Below, piece after piece: positions 48,901 to 60,242 of a stretch of DNA of 64,000 nucleotides. Under the pieces are notes generated by a model. The model made no database searches. It had not been told where the DNA came from and saw only the letters and a list, made by a program, of their open reading frames with translations. A program made the translations under genes and the position numbers. The first letter of the stretch is position 1, and every line of letters begins with the position of its first letter. The stretch is from assembly GCF_901000735.1 (NCBI RefSeq), contig NC_081547.1, forward strand, positions 11,577,156 through 11,641,155. The letters run 5' to 3'. The DNA comes from Corylus avellana. Its lineage: Eukaryota > Streptophyta > Magnoliopsida > Fagales > Betulaceae.

Positions 48901-49842
48901 TGTGATGTTTACCTTATCACAATTGTCGGAGTTATTTGCGTGCTATTTTTAAAATCAACTAAAGCTAGTAACCGTGCGTTTCCATTGTACGTAATATATT
49001 CACAGGTCGATCGATTGGACGAGCGATCCAGGAATGAACTTGGTGACAAATTGGTAATGCATTGTAGAGGGCCGAGGGAGGCAGCAGTCAGATACAATAG
49101 ATATGTGGTTAACGGCAAGCTGTTTCGCACTATTGCATCTGATGCCGGAAAGAGGACTCAGAACAGCGGGGTGTGTGTGCCGACTCTTGATGGCGACACG
49201 TACTACGGGAAGTTAACGGAAATAGTTGAGGTTGAGTATTACGACAGGACTAAGTACGTTATGTTTAGGTGTGATTGGGCAGACAACACGAGGGACAAGG
49301 GGTACAAGGTGGATGAGTATGGTATAGTACTTGTCAACTTCAAAAACCTTGTCCACACGGGAGAACTGGTTTCTGATGAGCCGTATGTGCTAACTTCACA
49401 AGTTGACCAGGTATTTTACGTACAAGATGATAGGTGCCCAGATTGGGCTTGCGCAGTAAGGACCAAGCCTAGAAACATATACGACGTTGGTCAGGTTGAA
49501 GGACATCAAGATTCATGTGCCAATTACCACGAGTGTGAGCCTCTTATTTTGCCCAGAAATGTTGATCACGATCTACAAGATCATATCGAATACGTCAGAC
49601 ACGACTTAGATCCAACCGAAGCGTATGTATATTATTATAATTAATTTTATATTTATGTTTTGATTGGTAGTTGTTCACTACATGCACATTACATCAACAC
49701 ACTTAATTAAGCTGTGCATTTGCTAAAATCTGATATATATCTCATGTAGCACTATGATTCATGCATACTTAATGTAGTAAATATTTCATACATTGTATAC
49801 GAAATTAATTGGGTTTGTGGTGTTTTTTACAGGGTACCATGA
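45993..49842 (+). CDS. CACTA TNP2-type transposase, apparently intact
   Basis: The catalytic transposase of the CACTA element. A five-exon model, 45993-48331, 48431-48688, 48785-48890, 49006-49622 and 49833-49842, uses GT...AG introns throughout. It adds to 3,330 bases, giving 1,109 residues with no internal stop. Residues 3-80 are the transposase-associated zinc-like domain (CPCKVCRNNRRH). The TNP2-like core follows at about 195-560, with WFPLIPRLQRLF, HPADGLAWKSFD, NLPPWMCMK and IIPGPSSPGMDIDVYLQP. From about residue 570 come HNLDVMHIEKNV and the DUF4218-type region, which crosses into exon 2. Exon 4 holds the DUF4216-type region (YYDRTKYVMFRCDW). The stop codon overlaps the ATG of the next gene. 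Exon use is predicted by reading frame only. Confidence 0.85.
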
Positions 49843-52800
49843 GTACAAGGGGGAAGAGGAAAGCACGTAGGGGCTCGTCCGCAGTGCGGCAGTCTACGTC
49901 GCCTGGGTCTCCGGCAGGCCAACTTGATGACAGCGAGCAACAAGACGTTGCTCAGCTTCTTGGGATGCAGGAAGGATATCGACCACTTCTTCCAGGCACG
50001 ATGGAAGGGGAGACCCCTGTCCTAGCTCCATACACTCGGGCAGGCATGGCCCACATGGGGTATCGGGTTGATTCGTACCCGTACAGCGGGTTACGACAGA
50101 GTTCTGAGGGCGATGTCGAGCGGCTTTACACCCAGCATAGCGCAGGTACGCCCGACTGTTTTTTTAAAGATTCAAAAGATTGAAAGTTTCTAACTATATT
50201 GGTGCAATATCAATTATATTTAACTACAACTACAACTTCATAGAATTCTAAACATTATTAAAAACTACAAAGCAGGTCTGGAGGACACTGAGACAGAGGC
50301 CCAGGAACACATGGTTGGTGGGGCACAGGCCACGGATGACCCGCAGCCCACCAACCCTGCTCCCGACGCTCGGTTAGGCCCTCGGCAGGTCCGGATCATA
50401 AGTAAGTGTATATACTTTAATGTCGTGCATATTTGGTTTTAATTTACTTGTTACCTAGTATTGAATTCGAAATAACTTACCTAACTAATTTTTAATTTGT
50501 TAGGTACTGATTCTGAAGGAAACACCGTTATTGAGGTGTTTACCATTCTTGATTCGCACAGGCGGCCGGGAGTCCCCCCCGGCAAACGGATCATTTTGGA
50601 GTACAATGCATCATTCCAGCCCGTTGGATTTAGTGCCGTGCGGTTTAGACGGATGACCGGAGACATAGTTAGGAGCGGAAATTTTGTCCGAATACCGGAC
50701 GATTGGACGAAGGTACCGGACCGTACCAAGGAGGATATTTGGGACGCCTTGATGGTATGTTTTTTAATAATAAGTTAAACACTAGTAATGTATATATGTA
50801 TATATACGCTCTAAGTTGCAAATATATATGTGTGTTTAGTAAGTAAATGCATATACACATATATATATATTTTTTTTTAATTTATCAATGTTGAACTTGT
50901 GCAGGCATACTTTTTCGTTCCACCCGAGTACAACTTGGAAGCAGTAAAAAATGAAGCATTTAAGGATATGGGCTCCAAGCTGCGGACTTGGAGGCACGAT
51001 CTTAAAAAAATATGTGCCATTACGGAGGAAGATACGCCGGACACTATACGGGCAAGACTGGGGGGACAGACGCTAGGCGAGTACAATGCCGTCGATCTGG
51101 ATATCTTATTGGAGAGATGGTGTACCCAGGAGAATAGGGTAGGTCATGAGTTAAATTCTTAGTGTTGTGTACTGTCATTTATTGTAATTGTATTGGTATT
51201 AACATATTAAAAGTGTTAACTGTGTAGGAGTATGCGGCGAAAATGAAGAGCTTGCGAGCATTAAATGATTCACCACATTGCACCGGATCAATGAGCTATG
51301 CCAGGTTGACACATGAGGAGGTACGTGTGTAATTTATCCTATATATATCTAACATTATATCATTTGATATATTTAAAAATAAATGTATGTCCTATTTTAA
51401 ATGCAGGCCGAACGTTTGGGCCATCAACCTACTCGTGCACAAAATTATGTCAAGTCACACACGAAGAAGGGCGGTGGATATCCGAATGATATTGTGAAGG
51501 AGAGATGTGTATGCTATTCACTTTTCATATGTTGTTTTGCTTGTATATTTGATAAATTATTTGCGATTAACAGTTGTGCGACCCACTGACTCAATAATTA
51601 ATGTGACATTCAGGAAAAGATGAATGAGCTTATACCCACCGACCCTGCAGCATCGTCTAGCATCACAGAGGGAACGGTCAGGTGGGCGCCAAACGACGCA
51701 TTCGCCCAGGCAATGGGAAATAAGCCTGAGTATGCCGGTAGGGTTCGGATGGCCGGACCAAATATTCTGCCTGTGCGGGGGACCATACACTCATACTATA
51801 CACCGTCACAGGCACGGTCAGGAAACGTCAGGTACTCCACGATATCACAAGACACACTTGATAGAGCGCTTGACGCGGAGAGGGCGAAGCACAAGGAAGA
51901 GATGGATGCGTTGTTGGCCGAGAACAATGCGCGGGTAGCCCAGCAAGTGGCGGAGCAGATGGCTGAGAACAATGCCCGGGTAGCGCGACAGGCAGCTGAA
52001 CAGGAGGCTGAACGTCAGGCAAGGTTTGACGCCCGTTTTCGCCAACTTGAGGAAATGATCCGGTTTCACACCCCACCAGACAATGCTTCCCCACCCTTTG
52101 CGATGGTGCGATCGTCGGTCGACAGTGGATCAGGTACTGACTTTTTTTAATAGTCAATTTAGTTTTATAACTGTCCCTATATATATATTTAGAATTTGGA
52201 TATGTTGTAGTCATTCTAAATAATTAATGATGTTGTAAATCTTGCTTAAATTTGGTTTATATATCATGGTTGGTTTGGTGATGGATGTGGGTTAGAGTTT
52301 TGCATTTGAAGTATTTATTTGTATTATGGTCCTTGTAGAATATTAAGAATCTAGTGTATGTGATTGCGTGAGAGTATGAAACGATCAAGTCCACAGTAGA
52401 TGAATATCATAATTTTATGTAGTTAATTTATTTTGATTTGAATATATATAAACTCCTATGTGTTAATATCATCAACAAATTAAGATATTACGGGAAGATT
52501 ATCAAAATGCTGCATGCATTATAAATATAATTCAAATTGTTGGCTTCAATTTGGTCTACTATGAAATAGTGCTGGTTGAGATAATTATTTAGAGTTATTC
52601 ATGCACGTATAAATGGATATAACTGCATGGCACGAAGCAATACATGCATATCAATATCATCAAGACCAGTTCTTCATAAACTTAATTTTGTAACTCTAAA
52701 TATAAATAGATATAAATGCACTCAATGCTAGGGAGGGCGCTTTTCCTTTGTGTTTATCATCTCTTCCATTGAACCCCCAACATTAATAACCTATATGGAA

Positions 52801-53231
52801 GTTCTATAATTGCAATGGAAAAAAGAAGAAGATCATATGTCTCACATAATTGCCATGGGAAAAACGAAGTTCATTGTCTCATGTCTATATATTATTGATT
52901 GCTCTGTGACCATGCATATATATATTGACTTAATTTTTTTTCTAATTTTTTTTTATATCAAAGTTCTGCTAACTTCAACGTTTTACCTATTTTAGTTATA
53001 TCATTTACTGTGGAATAATTAACAACTGAGTTAGGTGAATATTCGGGCATTTTTCTTTCACTTTACCGACGTGATTGTTTGTATTCGGGCTCAATGATTG
53101 TTTGTATTATCATCTACCGTTAGTGGATTTTATTTGTTTGGTGGTTGTTTTATTGGTGAATATTGTTTGTTTTATCATTTGCAGGTAATGGACATCGTCG
53201 AGAGGATGCTATGGATGTCAATGATCGATAG
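49839..53231 (+). CDS. CACTA accessory protein with Transposase_24 (Ptta/En/Spm) domain
   Basis: Second gene of the element. Eight exons, 49839-50145, 50276-50401, 50504-50754, 50905-51138, 51228-51320, 51407-51508, 51614-52133 and 53185-53231, join in frame through GT...AG introns. They give 560 codons, or 559 residues. Residues 1-100 are basic then polar. The Transposase_24 domain spans exons 3-7, with FTILDSHRRPGVPPGKRI, PDDWTKVP, AYFFVPPEYNLE and SHTKKGGGYPND. The C-terminus is a coiled coil (ERAKHKEEMDALLAENNARV and following repeats). In En/Spm the accessory protein TNPA binds subterminal repeats; a similar job on the TGACGTGTCA array is inference. The last exon is only 47 bases. Confidence 0.8.
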
Positions 53232-53279
53232 TCTGGTTGAGAATTTGAGGCTATTCACAGTTGTGTATAAGTTGATGTA

Positions 53280-53580
53280 ATTGTATTTGTGATTGGTGTA
53301 TATTATGTTAGTATGTGACATTTTTGGTGTGTTGAAGTTAGTTTTGGTGGATAGTTTGTGATTGGTGTATATTATGTTATTTGCGTCATTTTTGTGTGTT
53401 GAAGTTAGTTTTGGTGGATAGTTTGTGATTGGTGTATATTATGTTATTTGCGTCATTTTGGTGTGTTGAAGTTAGTTTTGGTGGATAGTTTGTGATTGGT
53501 GTATATATATTATGTTATTTGTGTCATTATGGTGTGTTGAAGTTAGTTTTGGTGGATAGTTTGTGATTGATGTTAATGGA
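53280..53580 (+). repeat. about 70-bp tandem repeats after the Transposase_24 gene
   Basis: Four to five units containing GTGTGTTGAAGTTAGTTTTG and TGTGATTGGTGTATATTATG, in the 3' UTR or spacer of the element. Copies are nearly identical. Confidence 0.88.
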
Positions 53581-53744
53581 TATGATGTATGTTATTTGAT
53601 GGAAAAATTGTATATTATTTGCATGGATTTGATGGATAGATTGAATATCAGGTGAACCGTAACACAAAATTCGGGTATAGTCCTGAAATAAATCACAAAA
53701 AATATAGGGGGGAGGGAAAAAATTTGGTTCAAAACGAACCAAAT

Positions 53745-54245
53745 TTGCCGACGTGTCAATTTTTGACACGTCAATAATTACTGACGTGTCATTATTTGAC
53801 ACGTCAGTAATTCTTGACGTGTTAGTGGTTGACACGTGAGGAATTTCCTGACGTGTCAAAAATTGAAACGTCAAAAATTCTTGACATGCTAGTTTTTCAC
53901 ACGTGAGGAATTTTCTGACGTGTCAATTTTGACACGTCAGAAAATTTACTCACGTGTCAAAAAATGACACGTCAGTAATTACTGACGTGTCAACAATTGA
54001 CACGTCAGGAATTATTTTTGACGTGTTAAATTGAACACGTCAAAATTTCTTGACGTGTTGGATTTAGCACGTCAGTAATTCCTGACCTGCCAAAAATGAC
54101 ACGTCAGGAATTTCCATTTCCTGACACCCACATTCTTCACGACCGAAACACGTCAGGAAAGCCCAGTCAGGAGGATTTACTGACGTGTCAGACGACCTGA
54201 CACGTCAGTAAACCTATGTCAATAAAAATTGTGTTTTTTGTAGTG
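53745..54245. repeat. CACTA right subterminal array and terminal repeat
   Basis: More than twenty copies of GACGTGT/ACACGTC, many joined as the palindrome-like TGACGTGTCA, separated by short AATT-rich spacers. The array ends at TTTTTTGTAGTG (54234-54245), the CACTA terminus in reverse. The 3 bases after it are TGA, the expected target duplication; the left copy cannot be checked. Confidence 0.9.
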
Positions 54246-54320
54246 TGATGATGAAATGTGTTGAACATAAGCTCACATTTGGTGTAAGTACAAAGTGTAT
54301 TAGCATATTTAATAAAGTTG

Positions 54321-54397
<77 letters not shown>

Positions 54398-54747
54398 TGT
54401 GGTGTTTGTTTTTTTTTTTTACTAGCATGATTATTGTATGTTTGTCAAAAATATTGAACATGTTATATGGTTATAATTTGACTAATATAAGTTTTTGGTT
54501 TTTGAATTGTTAGCAGATTGATCATAACAATGACAATAACAGAACGCAAACGTGTTCCAGCAACACGAGGCCGAGGCCAAGGTCAAGGTCGGGGCCTTAT
54601 TGAAGAGCATGAGAGTCCGACTCTCAATTCTGGGTTTGGTGATACAGATATGCAAGTGTCGCCCTCGCCCCCCTCCTCCTCGAGTAAGCGGATGGGCATC
54701 CTTCGCACGAGTCTAATAATCCTATTCACTCAGTGGCAGGATTGGAT
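54246..54747. other. spacer with (CT)n-(AT)n microsatellite
   Basis: CT repeats at about 54324-54357 run into AT repeats to about 54390. A plus-strand ORF at 54518 begins with basic RGRGQGQGRG residues; I recognise no family. Confidence 0.5.
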
Positions 54748-55791
54748 TCACAGGGAGCCGCCCCTACTGCATCTTGTAAGTATGACAGATTGGGGCAGCA
54801 GCTTGGTTGGAGAAGAAGGAGCAACGCTCACGTGCTGGAAACGTAGGGGTGTGTCCACGGTATGCTGGTTGGCCTCTAGAGTACGACTTCTGCGTGGTAT
54901 GCTCGAGCAGGTAGAAAAATTGGCAGAAGCCATGTGCATCTCAGCCATGGATAGGTTGTGTTGAATTCGCATCTCATGAGCCAATAGATTGCCATATATT
55001 TCATCAATAGTGAGAGGATCTACCCGTGTGGTAACAGAAGTTACAAAAGGATCGTAATCAGATCCGAGCTCAGCAAGAAGGAATGATACGCTCTCAAAAT
55101 CGTTCAATGGTTGTCCGGCAGCAGCTAGAGTATCACTGAGGTTTTTGATCTTCTAGAAATACTCAATAATAGAAGAGTTACCTTTCTTAGATGTAGCAAG
55201 TTGATAATGGATATGCATGATTCAACCACGGGACTGCGAAGCGAACATGGAGATCAAGGCATTCCAAAGTGCACGGGCAGTAGCACATCCTACGGCATGC
55301 ACCACGCAGGGTTCGGTGAGGGTCGAGATCAACACACTTACGATCATCTGATCCTTCTGGACCCACTGCATGAAATCAGGATTGACCATGGTGGCTGGCG
55401 CATCTGCTTGTGGTGCTGGTATTAGGGATCGTTTGTTGCGGTGGTGGATTGGTCCCACTGCATGAAATCGGGATTGACCATGGTGGTTGGCGCATCTGTT
55501 GCGGTGCTGGTAATGGGGATCATTTGCTAGAATATTTCTACGTAAGAATGCTTTGAATTACTTACCACTCTTGGTGGTTTGTATTGATATTTATAATAAT
55601 GCAAATAACCTAGTTACAATCAAACTAAGATACAAAGAGATAAGAGATAATTACTAAAAGAGAAGAAATAAGAGATTAGTGTAGAGAATGAATTCTAATT
55701 ATAGATAATAACTTATTGGGTTTATCTACAGTTTGTTATTATCTTGAGTGTGAGAGTCCCATACAATTTCAAACTATTATGTGTTCTAACA
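54748..55791 (-). mobile_element. Copia retrotransposon fragment (gag and 5' LTR)
   Basis: On the minus strand a Copia gag (UBN2-type) is visible. FMQWVQKDQMIVSVLISTL and ATARALWNALISMF lie at 55222-55400. After a stop, the frame goes on with NDFESVSFLLAELGSDYDPF at 54990-55107. The likely 5' LTR spans about 55530-55791 and begins TGTTAGAACACATAATAG on the minus strand. A 90-bp segment holding the gag start is present twice in tandem (about 55362-55450 and 55453-55535). Protease, integrase and RT are absent, so it is truncated. Confidence 0.75.
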
Positions 55792-55997
55792 ACCATCGAT
55801 TACTAAAAGTATGTTTGACATTGTATTTGGGAAATAGAGTTTTTTAGCAAAAGCCTTATTTTGGCCATTTTTAGAGTAAAAAAGTCAAATAAGTACTTTT
55901 ATAATTTTTTACCAAACATGCTAACTTTTGTTTTGCACAACTTTTTAGGTATTAAAAGTACTTTTTAAACTCTCGAATGCAATCTCAAACAAACTCT
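55792..55997. other. short spacer, nothing recognised
   Basis: AT-rich sequence between the Copia fragment and the duplicated block. Confidence 0.4.
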
Positions 55998-56699
55998 AAG
56001 CATAGACCTAGATTCACAATGAATTTTTCCTTGTTTTGGCGTTGACATGCATGATTCTTCCCTTCAACCAACTATAAATATATGCATTCCTACTAAAACC
56101 TTCGATCAAGCTTAATAGTCTCTTTTCCACTTGTAGCTCTTGAGCATTGATGGGGAATATATATATCCTATTTTATATAATAGGCCACCATGAGGAAGGT
56201 ATTAGAATCCAACCCAATCAAATTTCAATTCAAAGTTATCGTATTAAGTATTAGGCATCAGGGCAAATCAATCCTCTTGTACATGGTCCACTACTCCACC
56301 CATAAATGACAACAAAGAATGGAGCAAAAAATTGTACGGTTCATTGAGCAATCCGAGCAACAAAGATAAGAAGTGATTGAGATGTCGTCGGTGATCAATA
56401 TGAAGTTTGATTGTCTCTCTGAGAACGTTCATCACAACCAAAATTAGCGAAAGTGGCTTCAACTCACCATCACTGCCGCGTGCTAGGGCACTTTTTGGAT
56501 TTGTTGATTTGGGCTCGGGTTCTTGTTAGGATGGACACTCACACCCAATACTTGCGTCAGCCCCTCATATCAATAGCTATGGGGGCACCAAGGCTTGCAG
56601 TTAGATGGATGGATGCTCGAGCACTCACAATGAGAGGTGAGGAGGTATCAGCAAGCAATTCAAAAGAACAATATATATAGCCAAGATATATGGCATAAC

Positions 56700-57300
56700 A
56701 AGTGAGAATTTCGATAGATAATTCTAGATCTTGAGTCTATCAAAGATCTAAGAATTCTTTTCAAAATGATACAGTCTATCTAAGGTTTGAATGAAAATAT
56801 GAAAAAAGCTCAACTCTGAGGCTTCTTATTAAACAAAACTAAAAAAATAAAAATCAAAAATCAAAAGCTCTATTCTTGAGGCTATAAATCATGTATTTAT
56901 AGGCCCCCAACCCTAAACCTAAAAGCAAAACGAAATAGAGACGGAATTGAAATTCTATGAGGCCCGTCCGGATGGGACATACCCCTGTCTGGACGGGCAC
57001 TAAAAAGGTGTGTAAATTAAACATAAGTATGTCCGGACAGGGCCACAAGCTTTCCCGAGACTTCATTGTCGATGGCATGTTCGGATAGGCTGGATCCCTG
57101 TCCTGACACAGATTCTAGAGACTTCCATTTAGGCCCCATGTCCCATCCCTCTTTATGAAATCCCTAGATGATTGTAAAAGAATAAATTCTATCATTTCTC
57201 ATTCTCAACCCCCTAAGATTAACCTTGTCCTCAAAGTTAAAAATCAGGAAACTGGCTTTTGAGTGAATGAGCAACTTCTCATGTAGCATCTTCTTTTGGC
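56700..57300. other. insert in copy A, possible retroelement remnant
   Basis: Absent from copy B. Contains CCGTCCGGATGGG-type words and, at about 57215-57240, AACCTTGTCCTCAAAGTT, a phrase I associate with the end of pol in plant Gypsy chromoviruses on the minus strand. No domain can be read; low certainty. Confidence 0.3.
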
Positions 57301-57494
57301 AGGGGCCTATATCCATTGAACAAAAATTGATTGTGTTATTTTCCCTTTACACAAATGGTTCATTAGTTTTGTATCCCTCATTAGTTTCATATCCCACAAA
57401 GTATCAATTGCAGTTCGAGAGATTCCAAGGTGGTTTCCACCCGTTTCATTGCGGTGGTGCCAACTTCATATGATTGGATTTTCTTCTTGTTATT

Positions 57495-57930
57495 TGAGAA
57501 AACTTCACTTAACTCCTTTAAACTTCTATCACTTTTACAATTACTCCTTCATAGTTCAAAAAATTTCAATTAAGTGTATCAAAATTTCAATTTTTTGCAA
57601 TGCCACCCTTCCGTTAGGTTTTTCCGTTAAATCCTAACCCAAGGGTGTCATAATTACCAAAATGCCCCCATTTAAAAACAAATTGCAAAGATTCAGGCAT
57701 CGGTTAGGATTTAACTGAATTTGCAAAAATTCTCATGCCTAAATCTTTGTAATTTTTTTATTTTTTATTAAAAAAAACATTGTACTTCGAGAATTTTGAC
57801 AAAATTTAAGGAAAAAACCTAATGAATGAATGACATTACAAAAATTCAGAAGTACGATACACTAAATTGAGAGTTTTTTAACTTTAGAGGGAGGGGGTAA
57901 TTGCAAAAGTGATTATCCCTCCTTCTTGTT
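57495..57930. mobile_element. MITE, copy A (inverted relative to copy B)
   Basis: Left end GAAAACTTCACTTAACTCC; the right arm GGGGTAATTGCAAAAGTGAT is truncated. Matches the element at 60760-61245 in the opposite direction. Non-coding, probably MULE-derived. Confidence 0.6.
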
Positions 57931-58404
57931 ATTATTTTCTTTGTATCCCACTAAGTCAAGCCGCATGCTTGCATCAATGCCTCGGATGGGAATGTTGTCA
58001 TATCCAACTCGACCACCGACTAGTCAACTACTAAACGTGGACATGAGCTCACAAGGAAAACTTCCCTGTTTTGGCATGGACATAATTCACCCCTTAAGTA
58101 GCCCCCGTTAATTTAACTTTAAATAAACGCATCCCCAGATAAACCTTTTGATCAAGACAAAATAGTCTCATTTCCATTTGTAGCTCTTGGGCATTGACGG
58201 GAATCCCCTATTTATTTAATAACCCACCATAAGAAAGGCATCAGAATCCAACCTGTCAGTTTTCAATTCAAAGTTATCTTATCATAGAGTACCCCTAATG
58301 ATGGAGTAAATGAATATTATAAGGTGATTGGTTGTTTTGACTTTTGAGCAAGGAATTAATTGCATCATATTTATGGTATATTACAACATCTATCTATATA
58401 TATG

Positions 58405-59195
58405 TGAAATTTGAAGTGTCAACTGGAGAAGGGGGTGCTGAGAATTTCTCGACAGTTCAAGATGCGGCTGACTGCTGACCCGGTTGAGAAAGTGAAGGCA
58501 ACCTCATCAGCTTAGTCTAAATTCCCTCTAAAGAAGCTATTTTGAATCAATATGAAGAAGGAATTAAATTCCTTTTCTTTTGTTTCCCATTAGATTTTCT
58601 TTGAGCTTCAAAGAGATTTGGGCACGAGTATGAGTTTTCCTTTGTGACAAAAGATAACTTCATTTATAATAAGCTTTAATTTTCTTGTTGGCATTGATCC
58701 CTATGGAAAATTATTATTTGGATGCTTGAAGAATGTCATACTCCATTAATGGTTTATGTCGTGTTCAAGTTTCTTCATGTCAATTCTAGCAATAATGGAA
58801 TAGCAACGGGACAATTAGAACTGGATCTGAGTCCACTAAAATTCTTAAAAAATTTTTAATTTCTAAAATTTTAGATTTAGCCTGTTCATTTTTCATCTAA
58901 GGATTGTTGTTCTGTCACGTGTTCCACTACTAATAAAATAATAAAATAATAAATATTTATTATTTTATTAATAGTGGAACACATGGCAGAACAATGACCA
59001 TTGGATAAAAAATTGACGGTCTAAATCTGAAATTTCAAAAATTAAAATTTATTGAGAATTTCAGTAGATCCTGATCCATTAGAACCTTATCCCGTGGGGG
59101 CGGCCCGGAAACCCTATTGATAAAAAGTGATGAGGCACATATACTTTAGATGCCCACTCAATTATATTATATCTTTGTCATAGGCTGTTAAGTCA
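58405..59195 (+). pseudogene. truncated acyl carrier protein copy (last exon and 3' flank)
   Basis: Matches 21282-21813 of the acyl carrier protein locus. It begins inside exon 4 (GAAATTTGAAGTGTC) and includes the stop and 3' UTR up to CATAGGCTGTTAA. It has an 8-bp insertion (CTGCTGAC-like) after GCGGCTGA that shifts the frame. Introns cannot be tested, since only the last exon is present; the 3' flank beyond a transcript end is shared, so it arose by DNA duplication. A 256-bp MITE is inserted at 58822-59077. Confidence 0.88.
58822..59077. mobile_element. 256-bp MITE with 8-bp target duplication (hAT-like)
   Basis: Flanked by identical ATTAGAAC at 58814-58821 and 59078-59085. The ends GGATCTGAGTCCACTAAAATT and, in reverse, GGATCAGGATCTACTGAAAT are imperfect inverted repeats. 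The centre has an AT-rich palindrome. The parent locus at about 21700 lacks it. The 8-bp duplication suggests the hAT superfamily. Confidence 0.82.
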
Positions 59196-59228
59196 TATCA
59201 AACTCAACCACCAACTACTAAGCTGACG

Positions 59229-59619
59229 AGGATCTTTACAATTTTTTTTTTTTTTTGAAATTATAGATTTTCAAATTACACAATTTTTAGTCCTTTTTAG
59301 GCATCGTAATGCTTAAAAAATACTACATATTTAAAAAGTTGAATGTTATCGAGACAGCTGGAAATAATTTTACTCCTAAACATGTTTTATCTTCACTTTG
59401 TAGAGACGCTTATTCTTCTTAAAATCAAAATATGAGTTTTTGCTCAAAACTTTTTTACAACGAGCAAAAACCTGATGAAAATATATTTAATTATCAAATA
59501 TAATATGCTATATATTGAATACATGGCATTTTTCAAGCGTTTTAATGCCTATAAACGACCTAAATTGCATAATTTGAGAATCTACAATCTTTTAAAAATT
59601 GTAAGAGATCCTAATCCCT
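59229..59619. mobile_element. about 390-bp MITE with long inverted arms
   Basis: The left arm AGGATCTTTACAATTTTT...ATAGATTTTCAAATTA pairs with the right arm, which in reverse reads AGGATCTCTTACAATTTTT...GTAGATTCTCAAATTA. It contains GCATCGTAATGC and GCGTTTTAATGC words placed symmetrically. Non-coding. Confidence 0.7.
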
Positions 59620-59779
59620 GCTAAACAAGCATGGACCTAGATTCACAATGAAATTTTCCTTGTTTTGGGATGGGCATGCATGATTCTTCCCTTAAGCCAA
59701 CTATAAATAAATGCATATATACCTAATAAAACCTTTGATCAGGTTAATTAAATAATCTCTTTTCCACCTGTAGCTCTTA

Positions 59780-59968
59780 AGCGAGTAATTTTAGAAGTCC
59801 TTTTTGTGTCTATCTTGAGTCCATCTAAGAATAATGTGGCTATTAAAATCATCATTTGAACAAAATTTAATAATGATCAATTACAAGCCCAATGGTGATT
59901 TTAATAGACACATCATTTTTTTAGGGACTCAAGAGGGACACAAGAGTGATTTGTAGCATTACTCGCTT
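59780..59968. mobile_element. 189-bp MITE with TTA target duplication
   Basis: Ends AGCGAGTAAT and ATTACTCGCT are exact inverted repeats within arms of about 42 bp. Flanks are TTA (59777-59779 and 59969-59971). Copy A at about 56150 lacks it. The 3-bp TTA duplication suggests a Tourist/PIF-Harbinger origin. Confidence 0.8.
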
Positions 59969-60011
59969 TTAAGCATTGATGGGGAATGGGAATATATACC
60001 CTATTTTATAT

Positions 60012-60242
60012 AGGACAGAAATTTCCTCCAACTAATCTAAAGAAAATATCCTCAAACTTATTTAAATAGTACCAAGTGTCTATAAACATTTAAAATACAC
60101 ATTAAGTTCTTAACGTCATTAATAGCAATTTACTAGCTTCAACTAAATTTAATGTACATTTTAAATGTTTTTAGACACTTGAAACTATTTTAAATGAGTT
60201 GAAAAATATTTCCTATAGACTACTTTAGAGAAAATTTCTGTC
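60012..60242. mobile_element. 231-bp MITE with 9-bp target duplication
   Basis: Ends GGACAGAAATTT and AAATTTCTGTC are inverted repeats in longer imperfect arms. Flanks ATTTTATAT occur at 60003-60011 and 60243-60251. Copy A has one such site and no element. A 9-bp duplication fits a Mutator-type MITE. Confidence 0.78.

Larger units (their letters stand above)
43085..54245 (+). mobile_element. second CACTA (En/Spm-type) element, coding-intact, left end not seen
   Basis: The right end is a CACTA terminus in reverse (TTTTTTGTAGTG, ending at 54245), preceded by a 0.5-kb array of TGACGTGTCA-type subterminal repeats. Inside are two spliceable genes, TNP2-like (45993-49842) and Transposase_24-like (49839-53231), in the same direction. 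No CACTACAAAAAA terminus or matching subterminal repeats are seen on the left, so that end is in the N gap or deleted. The left coordinate is only the edge of the gap. Confidence 0.78.
55998..58404 (+). repeat. duplicated block, copy A
   Basis: Matches copy B (59621-61890) in two collinear parts. Part 1 is 55998-56700, with landmarks TTGTAGCTCTTGAGCATTG and CATTGAGCAATCCGAGCAAC. Part 2 is 57980-58404, with landmarks CAAGGAAAACTTCCCTG and GGTGATTGGTTGTTTTGA. Parts 1 and 2 also share a diverged unit of about 300 bp, so the block is itself an older tandem duplication. Copy A has 0.6 kb of extra sequence at 56700-57300. Confidence 0.8.

Noticed and set aside
54518..54964. Plus-strand ORF with an RGRGQGQGRG start
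   Set aside because: Its second half lies opposite the Copia gag and is a shadow; the first half is too short and repetitive to assign.
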